64,000 nt of DNA from Channa striata (GCA_033026295.1 CM065179.1:1868501-1932500); one strand, 5' to 3'; counted from the first letter of the stretch, positions 9,801 to 24,091 are shown. Program-made: numbers and translations. Notes: generated by a model not told the origin, from the letters alone.

Positions 9801-12800
9801 TTTCTGTCAGACACTGTAAAAAAATAAAAAAAGTAAAACTTTTGAAGCCAACGTCAGGCTAGTTTTTTTAGTTGTCGTCAGTGACAAATCGCTCACATTA
9901 GCTGTTCAGATCTGAGAATCAGGGCACGAGAAACATGTGTACAGTGTGAAAATGTTGAGCTAGTGCTGCTTTGTTGGCCGTCCCATTTCTTCCCCTTATC
10001 ACATAGGCACAGAACACGAGTCGTCGTCTTTAACCGACACGACAGAATGTGAACACGATCTCTGGATTTCTGTCTGAACATTTGGGTCCTGACGTGTCTT
10101 GTTAGACTTGGTTTGGCTCTCCACCCTCTCCACTATACACAGACAAACTGTAGCCGAAGCAGCGCTGGCGTTTAATGTTCACACCACTCAGGTCAGGTCA
10201 ACCAATCGACGGCACGTATGATGAACGTTCTAGTGTTTTCTAGTGCACCGAGTCGCTACGTTGAGCAGCTATTTGGAGTGGCGTCTCACAGTGTGAAGCC
10301 GTTTACATGCACTTAAAACTTGTTCTTACTGTTAGTAACCCGGTTACACGTATAAATGGCAGATTAATCTGCATTCCCCGACAGAAATCTACCTCTGGAA
10401 ACCACATTCCCCTAATCCCCGGAAAACCGGTTTCCCGTTTAAGTGTCTGCAAATGTATGTGTGCTCAGTGACAAATACAGCTTCTTTTGCATTTAAACAA
10501 ACTCACTGAGAGACAGGAATGAGGCTCAAACTAGCTGAGACACACAACATTAGGCCGACTGATGCTCGGCGTGTCCTCTTAAAATTACCTTTTAGAAAGC
10601 TGGACTTGGCTTTTGTGCTCACGGACACCTTTGGCCCAGTCCTCGTAAGCAAACTGCTCCACGTCTTAGGTTTGACGATGCCTTTCCACAGATGTTCAGT
10701 GGGATGAAGGACACTTCAGATTGGTCCCAACGTTTTGCTTTTAGCCATTCTCGGGTGTGTCACAATAGTTGTATTTAATGGTTACGGCCCAGGAAAAGGA
10801 GAACACCTGAAGGAGAGTCTAGACAGCTTTTACTTAATAAAGTAGACGCAACAAAGGAAACTAAAAACCACTGACAGGTGAGAAGGACAAAACCAACTGA
10901 ACTAAAGAACAATGAAGTAAAACAAAGTGTTACCGGCAGGATAACTTATGGGAAACGAATCAGGCCAATGAAAGAGAGACTAAACACACAGGAGTGAAGG
11001 GGACGAGGAGGCAACATACAATGATGGACAAGGCAAAACTAAACGTGGAGACAAGTGAAGAGAAACAACACACAGCAACACAGCAATGAAGTGAGACTAA
11101 GTGAACTAAGGAGGGTGAACATGACGTGAACTAGAGAAAACAAAATAGACAGGAAGTAGTGAACACTAATGCTTAAGAAACACTAAACCACAGTCCAATG
11201 AACCAACTCACAACATAAAGTACAAGAAGCCAAGGAACCAGGACACGGAAGATCACTGGGAACAGACAGGGATTAACAGGAGTGTGTGACTGACCAGCTG
11301 AGGGTTAATGTAGGCAGGGGCTCAGGTGCAGACAATTAGGGTTAATCAGGTGAGTGAAGCGAGGGGCGGGACTGGAGACAGGAAGCAAAACTGAGAGACT
11401 ACAAAACAAAAGCTGGGACACAGGAAGCAGGGCTGGGGGCTGGGGGCTGGGGGCTGGGGGCTGGGGGGGCGGGGGCAGTGAGGGAGAAAACGAGAGTGTA
11501 AGCCGAGGAGTGAGGGAGAACAAAGGTCAGAGACTGATGGGAGGAGAGAAGGAGGCAGAGGAGGAGAGCTGGACAGGGACAGTGCAGGTCAAGGAATGGA
11601 CGGCATGTGGAGCGTGTGAGGGGGTAAATAGGTCCAAGGAGGGGCAAAGAGTGAAGACTGGCAGGTCCAGGCTGTTTTGGGTCGCTATCATGTTGGACCC
11701 TGTGACTGAGACTAAGCCTTCTGACACGGGGTAGCACAGTTTGGCCCAGAAGACGGGAGCAGCTTAGGAATTGTGATGGGAGTTCATTCTTAAAGTCTAG
11801 TTTCCAATTCTAAGGTAAAAGCAGATTTTAAGACGTCCGACAATCACAATTTAGCAAAGTGCAGCAAATGTGAAATATGATCTTGAAAATATGAGCAAAC
11901 TCTTGGCTGCCAACTTGTCCAGGGTGTAGCTCACCTCTGCAGTGACAGCTGGGATCAACTCTGCGCTCGTTCTCATTTCTTTGTTGCACTTTCGCTTCTG
12001 TCGTTTAATGCTTTAGTCACAGGAAGGTGTCCTGTCCTTCAGGACAGACTGTATGTATTACCACTAAAGACCTTAAACTTGTCCGTGTCTCATCAGTGAT
12101 GAAAAGAGACATTCTCTGCTTCATTGCTGTGTCACTAACTCCACCCTTCATTCCCGTTGTCCCTCCAAATGTCCACAAATGTCTCTTTATAAAACATAAT
12201 TAATGCCACATTGTTGTGAACACATATGTCGTGTGCAGTGGGTCAGAGTGTCCGGAGCAGAGGACACCTGGCACCTACGTGAGAATTATTAGCTGTTGAT
12301 TTGGCTTTTTCACTAAAATCTTAAATACTGCAAAGCTTGGAGCATCCGTAGGATCCTGCCGTGTCCTCTAACTTGACCAAAAAGACTATCACTGTCAAAA
12401 CTGAGATTGGTGTGAAGCAATACGCAATAAAAAAATCGGAATAAATATTAAACAATTAAAAAATAGTGCAGATACTTTGAAATAATATCATGTTTAAATA
12501 ATCAAAATCGGATAAAACATTTATTGTTTTTCACCCCTTCTTGTAACCAAACATTCCGAACCTAACGATGGAGGAAATGTTTAGACTGTCACTCAACCCA
12601 GTAACACAAACTCACTTTAATCTGCATATGAAGAATGTAGAAATAATTTACATTCACTCAACTGCTTGATATTATTATTGGATAAGAATTTTGGATCAAG
12701 GTTTGATTCAATTTCACTTTATTTTCACTTTTAATCATTAATATCCACTTGGACAAACACTTTTCAACTTGATAAAAACTTCTCTCGTCAGTCCACAGAG

Positions 12801-15800
12801 AGTGACATGCAGGAAATGCCACTGAAGGACGACACACCTGAGCTTGTGCCGTGTTATTAACCCTGTCACCAGTTACACAACATTCCTGAGAATAAACCCA
12901 TAAATCAAACAAGGAGCAACCGCGGTGAGAATAGCGTCACTCTGAGCTTCTCGGCTACTGGCCAAATTCCACACAGTTTGAATTTCACTTCGACATCTAT
13001 TCCTGTATGTGAGCTACAGTCGAAAGGCCAATTCAGAAATCAATATTAAACTAATAATTAGCTATTCTAAATATAGGGATATTACAGCAGCAGTTAAATG
13101 AGGGTAAATATAGGATTCTGCTGTAGTGCTACTTTGGAACGAATGTGTATGTGATTTTTTTGTTCCTGTTCTTATGCTAAATGCCTTTATTTAGTATATG
13201 CATTAACATATATAAATACATAAAAACATAGCTAAAAGTTATTAAATGGAAGTCACTCAGCTGAAACCGTGGTGAAAAAGACCTGCACGTACTGTCGCAG
13301 CAACACCTGTCACCAGCAGGTGAGACCAGGTGTGGCATCTGTCTGTGTGACACAATCTCAATTACGCTTATTCATTTTCACATGGAGGAAATTGTTATTG
13401 CATATCTTTATATTTATTAATGATCTGTGCAGGATAGCAACAATGTCCATCCATCTGTGTGCACAATGTCAAACGGTCCGTTGGAGGATTTTTCTGTCTC
13501 CACTTTTTCGTCCCTTTAATTAAGAAGACACCTGATTGTGGAGCCTCTGATTAAAACACGTGACTGTCATTAATCCTTCAAATAAAATGACAACACATTT
13601 GTATTCATAAGATTAGGGTTCAAGGTTAATTAAGGTTAATTTTCCACGACAAATACTAATATTAGTAAGTATGATTTTCATCGTGTTCACGTTTGTCTTA
13701 TGGATCTTATGGATCTGCACGTTGTGTTCGACGTTTTTCTTGCTTTGAGTTTGTTTTCATTCGTTTCCTTTTACACAAAGATAGAAACGGATCGAAACGC
13801 ATCACCGTCGTCGGTCCGTCAGGTTCTGGGCGTGTCGAGTGGAAAATGTCGGAGAGAAACACGTGATCCGTCGCCAGGACGCGCGAGTGACGCACGACAC
13901 AAACACGCGCGTCACGGAACGACCGTCTGGATTTGAAGTGGACAAAAAAGAAGCAGCTGCAGAGGACAGTCCACATTGGACAGATCCTGACATGTGTGTC
14001 CAGCACTTGGACCAGCACTCAGTAGCCTGGCTCCTCACCCGCCAGCCCCTCAGCATCCCTCCACAAACACGGAAGCAGCAGCTCGTCCTGCAGAACACGG
14101 TGCTGAAAAACGAGCCCAGTCTTTTGCTCGGACTGTAATTCCAAACCAGTGTAAAGGACCAGTAAGTCCATAAAAAGCCTCCAGTTAATCCGCAACGTCG
14201 AGGGCCGCATGCGCTAATAGGACTGAGTGAGATCATATTTCCCCGTCCTGAGATTGTCTCCACTGGGAACAGACTTGAACACCCTCCATCTTACATGCAA
14301 AGCTTGGATCCCAGAATGCAGACCTGCATGTGGTTCCCAGAGTTTCCGGACGTAGAACGGGGCAGAAATCCAGCGGGGCCGAGTTGAATTGCACAGCTCC
14401 CCAGGGGACAGTCTGTCCACGCTGTGAACAGAGGGGACCTTGAGTCCATCTGTCTGCCCGGGGTCCACAGTCCTGACAAGCCCTCAAAGTGTGACTGTCT
14501 GTGGAAACATCCCACAGATGTTATTGCTAAATAACGAGATTATAAGACGCTGAATATTAACGGTTTTATTGGAAACTGCCTTAATGTCATGATGCAGATT
14601 GTCGGCTCCCATTTAAGAAAACTCTGTGAGGTTCGTGTGGGTTCTGTATCTCCACAAATGCAAGTAGATAAGGAAGTTGATTAAGGCACATGTAGATAAC
14701 AAATAAGACCTTTTAGGATTGTGTTGAAAAATAATTTTACATAATGCATATTGCTGATGTTTTAAGTTTTAAGCAGCATCTCAGGATTATTTCATCCAAG
14801 ACTGTGAGTAGGATTCAGTGAAACACACAACACACAGTTGTTTCCACCATTTTGTTTGAAGGCGATCTCTCTGCTTCAGAGTTCCCAAAACTCAATTTTT
14901 GCTCTTTTTCCAAAGTGGTTTTTCATGTTTTGGGTGTCGGGTTTGCTGCAAACCGAAACCAGTGGAATGTGTAATTCAGGCCTAAGAACTTTGTGACAAG
15001 CAGAGATGATTAGACGTGATTAGACGGGTTCGGTGTGGACTGTCAGCTTTAAGTCACGGGTTTGCTCAAAACTGGTGAATGAACTGAGCAGCATTTACAG
15101 CCATTGAAATTCACAGACCTGCAGGTTTGGTGGCTCAGGAATATTTGAACAAACAAAGTTAAATTTGACTGGGTCCTTCTTTAAGCTATTTTGATCATCT
15201 GCTGTTTACATCGTTTTATTAGGGGCCAATATCTCTGGTTTAAGCTTCTCAAATATGTATGAACATTTGCTGCTTTCCTTATACTATTTCATATGTAATT
15301 TGAATGTTAATAGACGGGCAGTCGGGTTAATAAATAATTGGGCAATGATCGCACATATTCATCCTCCTGGTTGCAGTCAAACTGTATTTAGTGATGTGTT
15401 AATTGCTGCCATTTTAATTCACAGAGCCCAAAGTTTTATTTTTAAATCATATTACATGAGCCCTAAGCTGTATAATTATTGTTACATTTGTGTGCACATT
15501 TTGTCTTTTGCTTGACAAGCTATGAGGAAATCACAGAAAATATGTAGATATTACGCTCGCATACTGTCACCTCCTATGATAAAGGCATTGGGAATGCTGC
15601 GTGATAATAACTTTGAAGCTAAAGTTTCACATTACATTATTATGTCCTGAAGCTATTTACAGTAGTGGAATATCTGTATCCATACGTACGCGCACCACGT
15701 ACGTGATACACAAGGTGACAGATGCCACACCTGGGATTGCAATGTCTTCAGAGCCCCATCATTATGATTGGCACAAGTTGCATAACATTCCAAAACCAGT

Positions 15801-16180
15801 GTGGGAGTGATGTGACGCTGAGGCTCTTCCTTAAAGAATGCAGACGTTACGCACTGCAGCTTCAAAACAGGCAAAGACCTGACAAAGTCCAACACTCAGA
15901 GCCAGAAAAAAGCGTCTTCACTTTAAGAACAAAGTGATCAAACCAAATCAAACTGTTCATAAGTTACAAGTGGCCAAAAAACAACAAGGTGAAAGCAAGC
16001 CTTCGCATTTTCGTGATTTTATCTTTTGTATCAGTGTGTGCTCAGGTGTCGCTGCTTTAAAAAAAAACGAGGTGTGGTGAAGTCTGATGTCATAACGGTT
16101 TTGTAAAGCAACAAAAGAAATTCTGAACGGTGACAATAAAGATGGGAACACGCCCAGTTGAAAGTAACTCAGCCCAGATC
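9801..16180. other. 6.4 kb intergenic stretch without recognised genes
   Basis: A/T-rich unique-looking sequence with an AC/AG-rich block at about 10780-11400 that resembles fish retroelement untranslated sequence but cannot be named. A CpG-richer patch near 13800-14300 has overlapping open frames on both strands. None shows a known domain, a conserved start or splice partners, so I do not call genes. No LU exon is visible. Confidence 0.5.
11431..11476 (+). repeat. G-rich heptamer tandem repeat
   Basis: About five copies of the 7-base unit GGGGGCT run together and pass into a GGGGGGGCGGGGG stretch. Four or more G-runs lie close together, so the plus strand could fold into a G-quadruplex. Confidence 0.8.
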
Positions 16181-16189
16181 TGTGCAGTG

Positions 16190-16197
16190 CATAAAGC
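16190..16197 (+). promoter_or_regulatory. TATA-like box of LU gene at 16271
   Basis: CATAAAGC about 80 bases before the ATG. It is weaker than the TATATAA boxes of the other copies and is placed by position only. Confidence 0.3.
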
Positions 16198-16270
16198 TCA
16201 GGAACAGTGACCAGCTTCAGTCTCACCATCCACGCCGGCTAATCTAAACGGCTTCACCTCGTCCACCACG

Positions 16271-17852
16271 ATGAAGCTGATTCTTTCTGTCACCATCATC
16301 TCCTGGACGCTCTTCAGCACAGGTAAAGTCTATTTTCCACCTGTTTAAAGAGCCTGGCCTAGTTTCAGCCTGACAGTTGAACCTTCACTGATCCAGAGGG
16401 GAAGTTCCCGGGACCAAAGAACTCCTCGGTTCATTTGTACATTTGCAGTATTTTTACACGTACGAGCCACCAACCGTTCACACTTGTCGCGTGAGTCATT
16501 GACAGAAGGAATGTTTCTCCCCATTTCAGCTGCAGCACTTCAGTGTCAGCAGTGCTCAAACCAGGCGTGTTCGACCACCACATGCGGGACAGACTCGGCA
16601 TGTGTAACGCTGTCCACTCTATGTACGTTTTCCTCACGTTATTCATCCACAGTTCAGTGAAATACATGTCAGTCATGGCAACCCTAACCACCTGCCCTCC
16701 ATCTCTGCAGACACGACATCTGGAGCTTCGAACCAGAACATCTTGAAGGCGTGTGTAGCGGCCTCCACGTGCCCCATCGGCAGTCAGACGTTCTCGCAGA
16801 GTAATTCGAATTCAAACAAAATTTCTAACGCTACATGCTGCAACACAGATAACTGCAACTCCAACACTCTCAACTGTAAGTACACGTGGTCATTGGTCTT
16901 AAGATGTGATAATAATACATCCTAGCTGAGAGAACTTTGACGCTGTCAAATTGCTCTTCATTTAACGACGGTCCAATCCGCTTCAGATCCGACCCTTCAG
17001 CCAAACAACAACCTGCAGTGCTACGCTTGTGATCCCGCCAATGGAAACTGCGCCACAACAACAATACAGTGCAGGGGATTGGAGGATCGCTGCTTTCGAG
17101 CTAAAGGTGAGTGTCAAGTCCACGGTTTAGGAGAGATTTTTTATCAGAGTGAACACTGTCCAAATGTCTGGATGCTTTTACTTTGAAACAGCAAAATGAG
17201 GAAAACAAACATAATATTTAATGTGCTGTACAGTTAGTTATTGCCAGCGCTCATCTAAAACGGATCATGGGAGATGCAAACCTTTGCCCTGATATGATCC
17301 TACCATAACTCCTCAGTAATTTCTGGTACTTCTGACGACGAAAGAACGTTTGTACCAGCTGAATGTAGATAACATGTTTCATTCATCTGTAGGGGGATGC
17401 AAACTTAACCCCAAACCTAACAACGTAATTATGATACAACAGAAACTCCAGAGTAGAGGCCGTTAAATTTAGCAGCTTTCCACGAGATTTGGGTTTATCA
17501 TAAAAAAAGGAACAAATAAATACACTCAGAGTAATTACACTGCATAAGGAGATTTTGTGGATAGTGCAGGTATTTTAAACTGTATCTGAGTATTTGTACG
17601 CTGAGAAATCTCAGTGCTTTCTTTTTCTGAAATTAGTAAAACAGATTTTCCTCTACAGTGACAGTTGGATCCAACACTACTCTGTCCCTGGGCTGCACAT
17701 CTGTAAACCTGTGTACACCTGCTTCCACCTTTGGTATCTCAGCCAATGTTAACATGACCTGCTGTGGAAACAGCTTGTGCAACGCTGCTTCAACAACAGC
17801 AACTACAAGCTTGTATCTCCTGCTCGGGCTCCTCGTCTTTAGCTCCTATTAG
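16271..17852 (+). CDS. Two-LU-domain GPI-type Ly6/uPAR protein, intact
   Basis: Five exons join in phase 1 with GT/AG sites: 16271-16322 (signal peptide, MKLILSVTIISWTLFSTG), 16530-16622, 16711-16875, 16987-17106 and 17659-17852, giving about 207 residues and no internal stop. LU domain 1 runs from LQCQQCSNQAC to CCNTDNCNS. LU domain 2 runs from LQCYACDPANGNC through GLEDRCFRAK to MTCCGNSLCNAAS. Each has ten cysteines. The C-terminus YLLLGLLVFSSY after a Ser/Thr/Ala patch fits a GPI-anchor signal. N-glycosylation sequons include SNTT and the N-M-T just before the CC pair. The start was chosen by homology to the other copies. Closest known families are fish Ly6/PLAUR-domain and phospholipase A2 inhibitor-like proteins; no orthologue is assigned. 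Expected location: outer leaflet of the plasma membrane, ligand unknown. Confidence 0.88.
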
Positions 17853-20040
17853 AAAACCGTAAGCGTGGAGGAAACGCCTGTTTTGTAGCCACCAGACTCT
17901 GCAATGACCTTCTGACACCTGAACATGCGTTTACTGCTCTCTAGCGTCTTTAATTTGCTGTCACTAGGAAATCCACATGTAGAAAAACAGGGGAGACAGT
18001 GTTGGGGTGAAGCTGACCTGGGATGGCAAGTTAACACGTAGGGTACATGAATATTTACTCTGTATCTACTGAATACTGATTTTTACCTTTTAACAGTTGT
18101 TTTGTTCATAGGTGTATAAACGTAGCACTTCAGTTAAAGCTACACAATGTGACTTTTGAAATCAGGTTGCAGTAACATGAGATCTGAACAAGGGCATCGA
18201 ATACTGGTGCGAGTACGACTCGGTAGGGACCCTCCTGCATTGGCAGGACGGGACTTTGGTATGAGCCGCGCTCAGAAAGTGTCATTAAAAGGGATCATTC
18301 AACGACTAGAGTTTAGTCCATCTTAAGTCACCTGCAGGTCACGACACTGACAGTGTTTTCTACAATCAGGAAGAGGTAACGAGGCAAAAGGCCTCACAGT
18401 GACCCCTCCTGGTACAAAGTATTTACTGCAACGTGCCCGCATACAGTCCACACATGAACACAATATTTCGCTGTTGTACCACTTGGAAATATATGTATCA
18501 ATATATGATTTGTGTTTTTTGTTGTTTGTATCGTAGTAACTTGTTGCTACTATCCTAACTACCTTCATTTTTTGTCAATGTCTTAGTCTGTAATCACATT
18601 TTCAAAACCAAGCTCAATGCGCCAAATGCCATTTTTTGTTTGCAAAATGCACTTTAACTAATAAAACTTTAAAACGTGCAACAAAGGCTGATTTTTGTCA
18701 TTAATGCAGCTTGTGGTCAAAGGAATGCGTCAGTATCACCATGGAGATGACAAACCCGCCGCTCTCTGCCCCGGCACGGGTTCAGGTGTACTGTAAAATC
18801 CAAAAGTAATCTTAACTTTCATTTTTTTAGTTAACTTTTCTCACTTATCAACAGTATGTAATTGCGGGTGAACAAACCATTTCATCTTTAAGTTTGAGTG
18901 AAGCTAACTGAAACATAATGAGGCAATGATTTTACTAATCAGTGGGGATTTACAGGCACATGCTCAGTCTGCTGGGGGAACTGTTGGCCAGGTATTAACA
19001 GGGTCATGAAGGTAAATATTAATGGGGTCAAAGCACCTTGGTGAAATTCATAAACCCTTTGCTCGCTGACCTTTGTCTTTCTCGCACGCGAACAAAATAG
19101 TCCACTGGCTTGTTGTGAAGCGACAGGCCTTTCGTTTGGAGATGGTGTTAAGGCTTGCGTGGCACCATGGCACTGTGTGGGAGCTTTGTGCCACACGCCA
19201 AGCCCATCGGACTCACTGGCGTGGTCTCCCCAGCAAACGCAAACCTGAAGGAAAGACACCTGCCAATGCCTCGAGCTCGCCATCATTGCTTGGCTTTGTC
19301 CACGGCTCATGCCAGGGCCTTCATCTGGGTCCGAATTCCGTCCAGGGTCCACTGTGGTGATTGCATTTTTTCTTTTTAAAAGCTCCTCCATCACTTTCAC
19401 TGCCACCTGTGTCAAACAGTGATGGGAGAACTGAGTAACTCGCCCTTGTCTCTAAGAAGATACAAGGCGATTTGCTGCCACCCACTGACTTAAATGAGTA
19501 TTACACTACTCTGCAAGTCACTGCATTGCAGCACAGACTCTCGATGATGGCAGATCATTTTCATGTGTTTTAAGTCACTTAATGATTTTCTATTATGATA
19601 ATAATAATAATAAATGGGTTGAAATTCATGATCATCAAATTATCTATGTTGCACATCAGCATCTTTACCCTTTAAGATGTGAGCCAATTTGTTTTTCAAG
19701 TTTTTCATGTCTGAGTTTTTTAATGCAAAGGAAGCATGAGACATGCGTAGTTTTGGAAGGAAATGGTGCCTTAAAATAATGCTGCCACTGATGTTCCACA
19801 GTGTTTCAGACAGATTGTGGTGCATACACTTCCACTAACCGTGTCCTGGAACGTCAAATCTGCAGATAACAAGTGAGGACGAACATAGTCTTAACATCGA
19901 TTTTTTTTTAACAAAGACTGAATCCAAGCTGATTGTGTTCTAGGAAAAAACAAAAAAACACTTTTATCTGACATCAGACATTCAGAGGATGAAACAAGTG
20001 TCAACTAGAACTTGTTCAGCCAAATTCTTGTTGACTTGTT
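17853..20040. other. Intergenic, no gene recognised
   Basis: This stretch holds the presumed 3' untranslated sequence of the LU gene, with an AATAAA near 18658. An open frame on the minus strand at 18939-19415 (158 codons) has no recognisable domain, no splice partners and competing plus-strand frames, so it is left out. Confidence 0.5.
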
Positions 20041-20047
20041 GATGGCT

Positions 20048-20320
20048 TTACAGAGTAAACATTTACATTTGGCAGATGCTTTTATCCACAGACACTTACA
20101 GTAATTCTGCACACATGCACACACACATTTGTACCTCTGTACTTGTGAAGACACTCATTGACAGATCACAATCCCTAACCCTAAACACTAACCAAAACCT
20201 AATTCAAACCCTGACCCTAAAACAGATTCTTGACACTCAAAAAGCCTTTTGAAGTTGTGTGGACCAGCTAAACTGTCCTCACCACACTGGTATTGTATGT
20301 GTCCACAGAAGACTTGAAAG
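20048..20320 (-). repeat. Composite repeat: SINE tail plus TTAGGG-like dispersed element
   Basis: In antisense orientation a SINE-type tail (reverse complement contains GCATCTGCCAAATGTAAATG) is joined to a 200-bp unit rich in CCCTAACCCTAAA. The unit is bounded by GTACCTCTGTACTTGTGA-like and GGTCCACACAACTTC-like phrases on the two sides. The same two modules occur together near 39740-39960 and 51055-51365. Confidence 0.6.
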
Positions 20321-20474
20321 ACAAACACACAAAAACACACATGCGATGGCGATGGCTGCCATACAGGGTGCTCATCACTTACACTGCACATTCCTATTTT
20401 ATTTATGTCTTATGCATTTCTTGTCCTCCCTTTTGGAGTCAGTTTCGTTCTTTTAATAAATCTTTATTATTTTT

Positions 20475-21541
20475 CAATTCAATTCAATTCAACTTTATTT
20501 ATATAGCGCCAATTTACAACAAGGTCATCTCAGTGCACTTTACATAATAAAGTCAAGACTATACAAACATGTAGAGAAAACCCAACAAATCCCCCTTGAG
20601 CAGCCATAGGCAACAGTGGAGAGGAAAAACTCCCTTTAACGGAAGAAACCTCCAGCAGAACCAGGCTCAGGGTGGGCGGCCATCTGCCTTGACCGGTTGG
20701 GCTGAGTGGAAAGTGGAGAGCGAAAAGAAAAGAGCAACAAAAGCAACAACAAAACATTGGCCAGGTTAGTGGGACCAGTAGCTGCACACTGGAGGACACA
20801 CAGCACCAAATCCGGGGACACCTGTGGACAGGGAGAGAGAGAGGGGGAAAGAGAGGGAGAGAGACGACTACGGGACAAAGAAGATACAGAGTTAATGTCA
20901 TACAGTGGTGACATTATAGATGTGGGGTGAGAGGAGAGAATGAAGAGAAGAGGAAGTGGCACAGTGCAGAGTCCCCCAGCAGTCTAAGCCTATAGCAGCA
21001 TGACTATAACCAACTATAAGCTTTAACAAAAAGGAAGGTTTTGAGCCTAGTCTTAAAAATAGGAGGGTGTGAATCTGGACTGGGAGCTGGTTCCACAGGA
21101 GAGGAGCTTGATAGCTAAAGGCTCTGCCTCCCATTCTATTTTTGGAAATTCTGGGAACGACAAGTAGGCCTGCACTTTGGTCTAGTAGGATGATATGGTA
21201 CTAGGAGATCTTTTAAATATGATGGGGCTTGGCGTTTAAAGCTTTATAGGTGAGAAGAAGGGTTTTAAATTCTATTCTGCATTTAATTGGATGCCAATGG
21301 AGAGAAGCTAATGAAGGTGAAATATGATCTCTCTTACCAATCCCAGTCAGTAATCTTGCTGCAGCATTTTGGATTAATTGGAGGCTTTTAGAGAGTACTG
21401 GGGCAGCCTGAAAGTAGAGAATTACAATAGTCCAATCTAGAAGTAACAAATGCATGAACCAATTTTTCAGCATCGCTTTGGGAGAGGATGCTCCTAATTT
21501 TGGCAATGTTCCGTAGGTGGAAGAAGGCTGTTCTAGAGATT
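20475..21541 (-). mobile_element. L2-type LINE, 3' part
   Basis: Antisense copy starting with the (GAATT)n tail complement and TTTATATAGCGCCAATTTACA, followed by 3' untranslated sequence and the C-terminal reverse-transcriptase region (minus-strand text LQLIQNAAARLLTGIGKRDH and LLWNQLPVQI). Frames are interrupted, and the copy is cut off at about 21541. It is about 95% similar by eye to the same part of the 51478-54565 element. Confidence 0.8.
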
Positions 21542-23400
21542 TTACCACCTGGGTACTCACAGCACATATTAGCCTTTTCCTAACATGATTACTGCTTTAC
21601 ACGTGAAGAACATGCAGCTCATTACCTCGAAGAATCTACTTAGACAGTTTGGACACAAAAACGGCACAATACAGAAGAACAGGACTGAGGAGGCCACCGT
21701 GGAGACGGCAAGGTCTGAACTTGGACAATGAAGGAAAACGGAATAAAAGAGGCCATTTAGTTCAAACAAGAAAGACCTTCTCCCAGTAGAGGAGGTGGTC
21801 TAGATTCCACCGTTACAGTCCTGACTAGTCTCCATAGCGGGTCCACGGTCGCTTTAACAGACATCCTCAACGTCACAGCTTTTAAGACTGCACAGTCTAC
21901 GGGAACCTCAACCTTTGGATGAGAGGTGAAACCCCTCCCAAAACTTCAGCTAAGTCCAGTTCATTTGACGGGACTTTGGTACAAAAACACAGTTTCCAGA
22001 CTGAGTTGTCTCTAACTTTGATGGTTCTTTCCACTGAGGCACGTCCGCTGTGGATCCAGACTGCATTCAGTCCTCCCATTTAAGATGAAGTTGCATCTTA
22101 GTTTCTTTTTGAGATACATCCTCATGCTTGCACCGTCGCCATATTACTGTACCGATAATTGCAGTTTCACAGCATTCCATGTGATAAACAATAAGAACAA
22201 TGCGGGAACAAGGGCGTTTCTGTGGGAGAAATGAACTTTGTCTGACAGTTACCATCACTGGCCTTGGCAAGAATGATGTTTCACTTTATGCTGAAACAAA
22301 ACAGATGCACACAATAAAACGCTGCAGCAAGTTCAAATGTTTGTGAGATTAAAAGATTACACAACCATTAGAAAGATGCATGAACAGTAATTAGTGCAGT
22401 TCAATCATTCAGTCCATTACTCGATATCAAGCAGTACAAACTGAACGTTTTAGCAATGTAGAAAACCACCGTTTTCTACGTCAAGTCTCATGTTCTGACT
22501 TTCCAGAGTCATAAAATGACGGAATCCACCATTCAGTCTGATTCAAATATCAACTCGTCCTTTACACACATTAAATATATATATATATACAGTGTCCACT
22601 ACACATAATATGTAAAAGCATCTTGCACATATGACACGTGTTAACTACACAGTCAAAACCTTGTTTGAATTTAATTTCACAGCCTGCGCTGTGACCCCTG
22701 AATGACCTTTTAGACCATGTTGCTTGTTCACCTTTTCACACATCGACTGTCTTACGGGGCCGTCAGAAAATAACGAAGAAACCGTCTCATAGCAGAGAGC
22801 AACAACTTAAATCCAAACTTAACTCTAGCATTACCACTTCCTTTATTTATCACATACATTTAAAAAACGTTCCATATGGCTTTTAAAATATAAAAAAACC
22901 CACACAACATCCTGTGTGTTGTCTTTGAAATATTTACAACTGATGACAGGTATCGGGTGTTTTTATTATCAAAATGTTCCTAAGAATCAAAATTACACGG
23001 ACTCCTCTTAATGAATTGCCTCTGTCTTTATTTTATGGAAATGTTGACTACATAATAAATGGACTTGCTCATGGAAGCTGATGCCAACTTTCATTTAAAT
23101 GCATTATTTCAGCTATGCCAAGCTATACTGGAAATACCAGTACTGGAAGATTTTGTTGACTTTTTGTAGCGACTAAAACTCTTTCAAACTACCTGCACAC
23201 AGTATCACTCACACGCCTTCTCAATTGGCATCGTGCCATTTACTGACACTGTTCATTATAAACAATAGAAACTGATGATATATACCACATTTACAAAGGA
23301 CATGTGACTTTTAGGTTTGGATCTGATCTTAACAGATTAAATGAGCTGTGAATATTACAGATTATATAGATTTTTAAATTACATAAAATACATAGATACA
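21542..23400. other. Intergenic, no gene recognised
   Basis: A/T-rich sequence with a short (AT)n at about 22577-22590. No domain-bearing frame or LU exon was seen. Confidence 0.5.
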
Positions 23401-23402
23401 GT

Positions 23403-23875
23403 CCAAGAAGAGTGTCAGCAAGACTCAAAGGAAAGGTGTACAGGACAGTGGTGAGACCAACTCTTCTCTATGGGTTAGAGACAGTAGCAGTGAGAAAGAG
23501 ACAAGAGGCTGAGATGGAAGCAGCAGAGATGAAGATGTTGAGGTTCTCCTTAGGAGTGACAAGGTTGGACAGAATTAGGAACGAGTTCATCAGAGGGACA
23601 GCGCACGTTTCCTGTGTTAGCAACAAAGTCAGAGAGACCAGACTGAGATGGTTTGGACATGTGCAGAGGAGGGATAGTGAATATATTGGTAGAAGATGTT
23701 GGAGATGGAGCTGCCAGGCAAGAGGGCGAGAGGACGACCAAGGAGGAGACATATGGACGTCCTAACAGAGGACATGAGGTTAGCTGGTGTCAGAGAGGAA
23801 GATGCTCAGGATAGAGTGAAGTGGAAAAGGATGATTCGCTGTGGCGACACCTGATGGGAAAAGCTCAAAGAGAAG
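23403..23875 (+). mobile_element. Non-LTR retrotransposon, C-terminal ORF2 fragment
   Basis: The plus-strand frame at 23412-23765 reads KGKVYRTVVRPTLLYGLETV, then RLRWFGHVQRRDSEYIGR. This is the familiar C-terminal part of a LINE ORF2 of the kind often misannotated as craniofacial development protein 2-like, RTE-like by memory. Just after that a frame change breaks the conserved end, and the remainder (VREEDAQDRVKWKRMI-like) continues in another frame to about 23850. Dead, 5'-truncated copy. Confidence 0.75.
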
Positions 23876-24091
23876 TACATAGTTACAGTCCAACATGTTT
23901 ACTAGACAGACATCACAAGCCTCACAGTGTGCACGGTTAAATGTCTTTGTTAGACATAAATCAGTGCCAGGAACACGGTGCTGCTGTTATTCTGAAAGTG
24001 TAGCTATCAATCAGCAAGCCAAAGTATGTCAGACATGCGTTGCCAGTAACAAAAGTTTGACGGCACCATCTGCAAACCCTGAGGAAAATGG

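Noticed and set aside
11354..11737. Frames of 112-126 codons on both strands
   Set aside because: They are caused by the purine-rich stretch and the GGGGGCT repeat.
13802..14263. Overlapping frames on both strands in a CpG-rich patch
   Set aside because: Open frames on both strands are expected from composition, and no domain or conserved start is visible.
18939..19415. A 158-codon minus-strand frame
   Set aside because: No recognisable domain or motif, competing plus-strand frames, no splice partners; likely chance or an unknown repeat.
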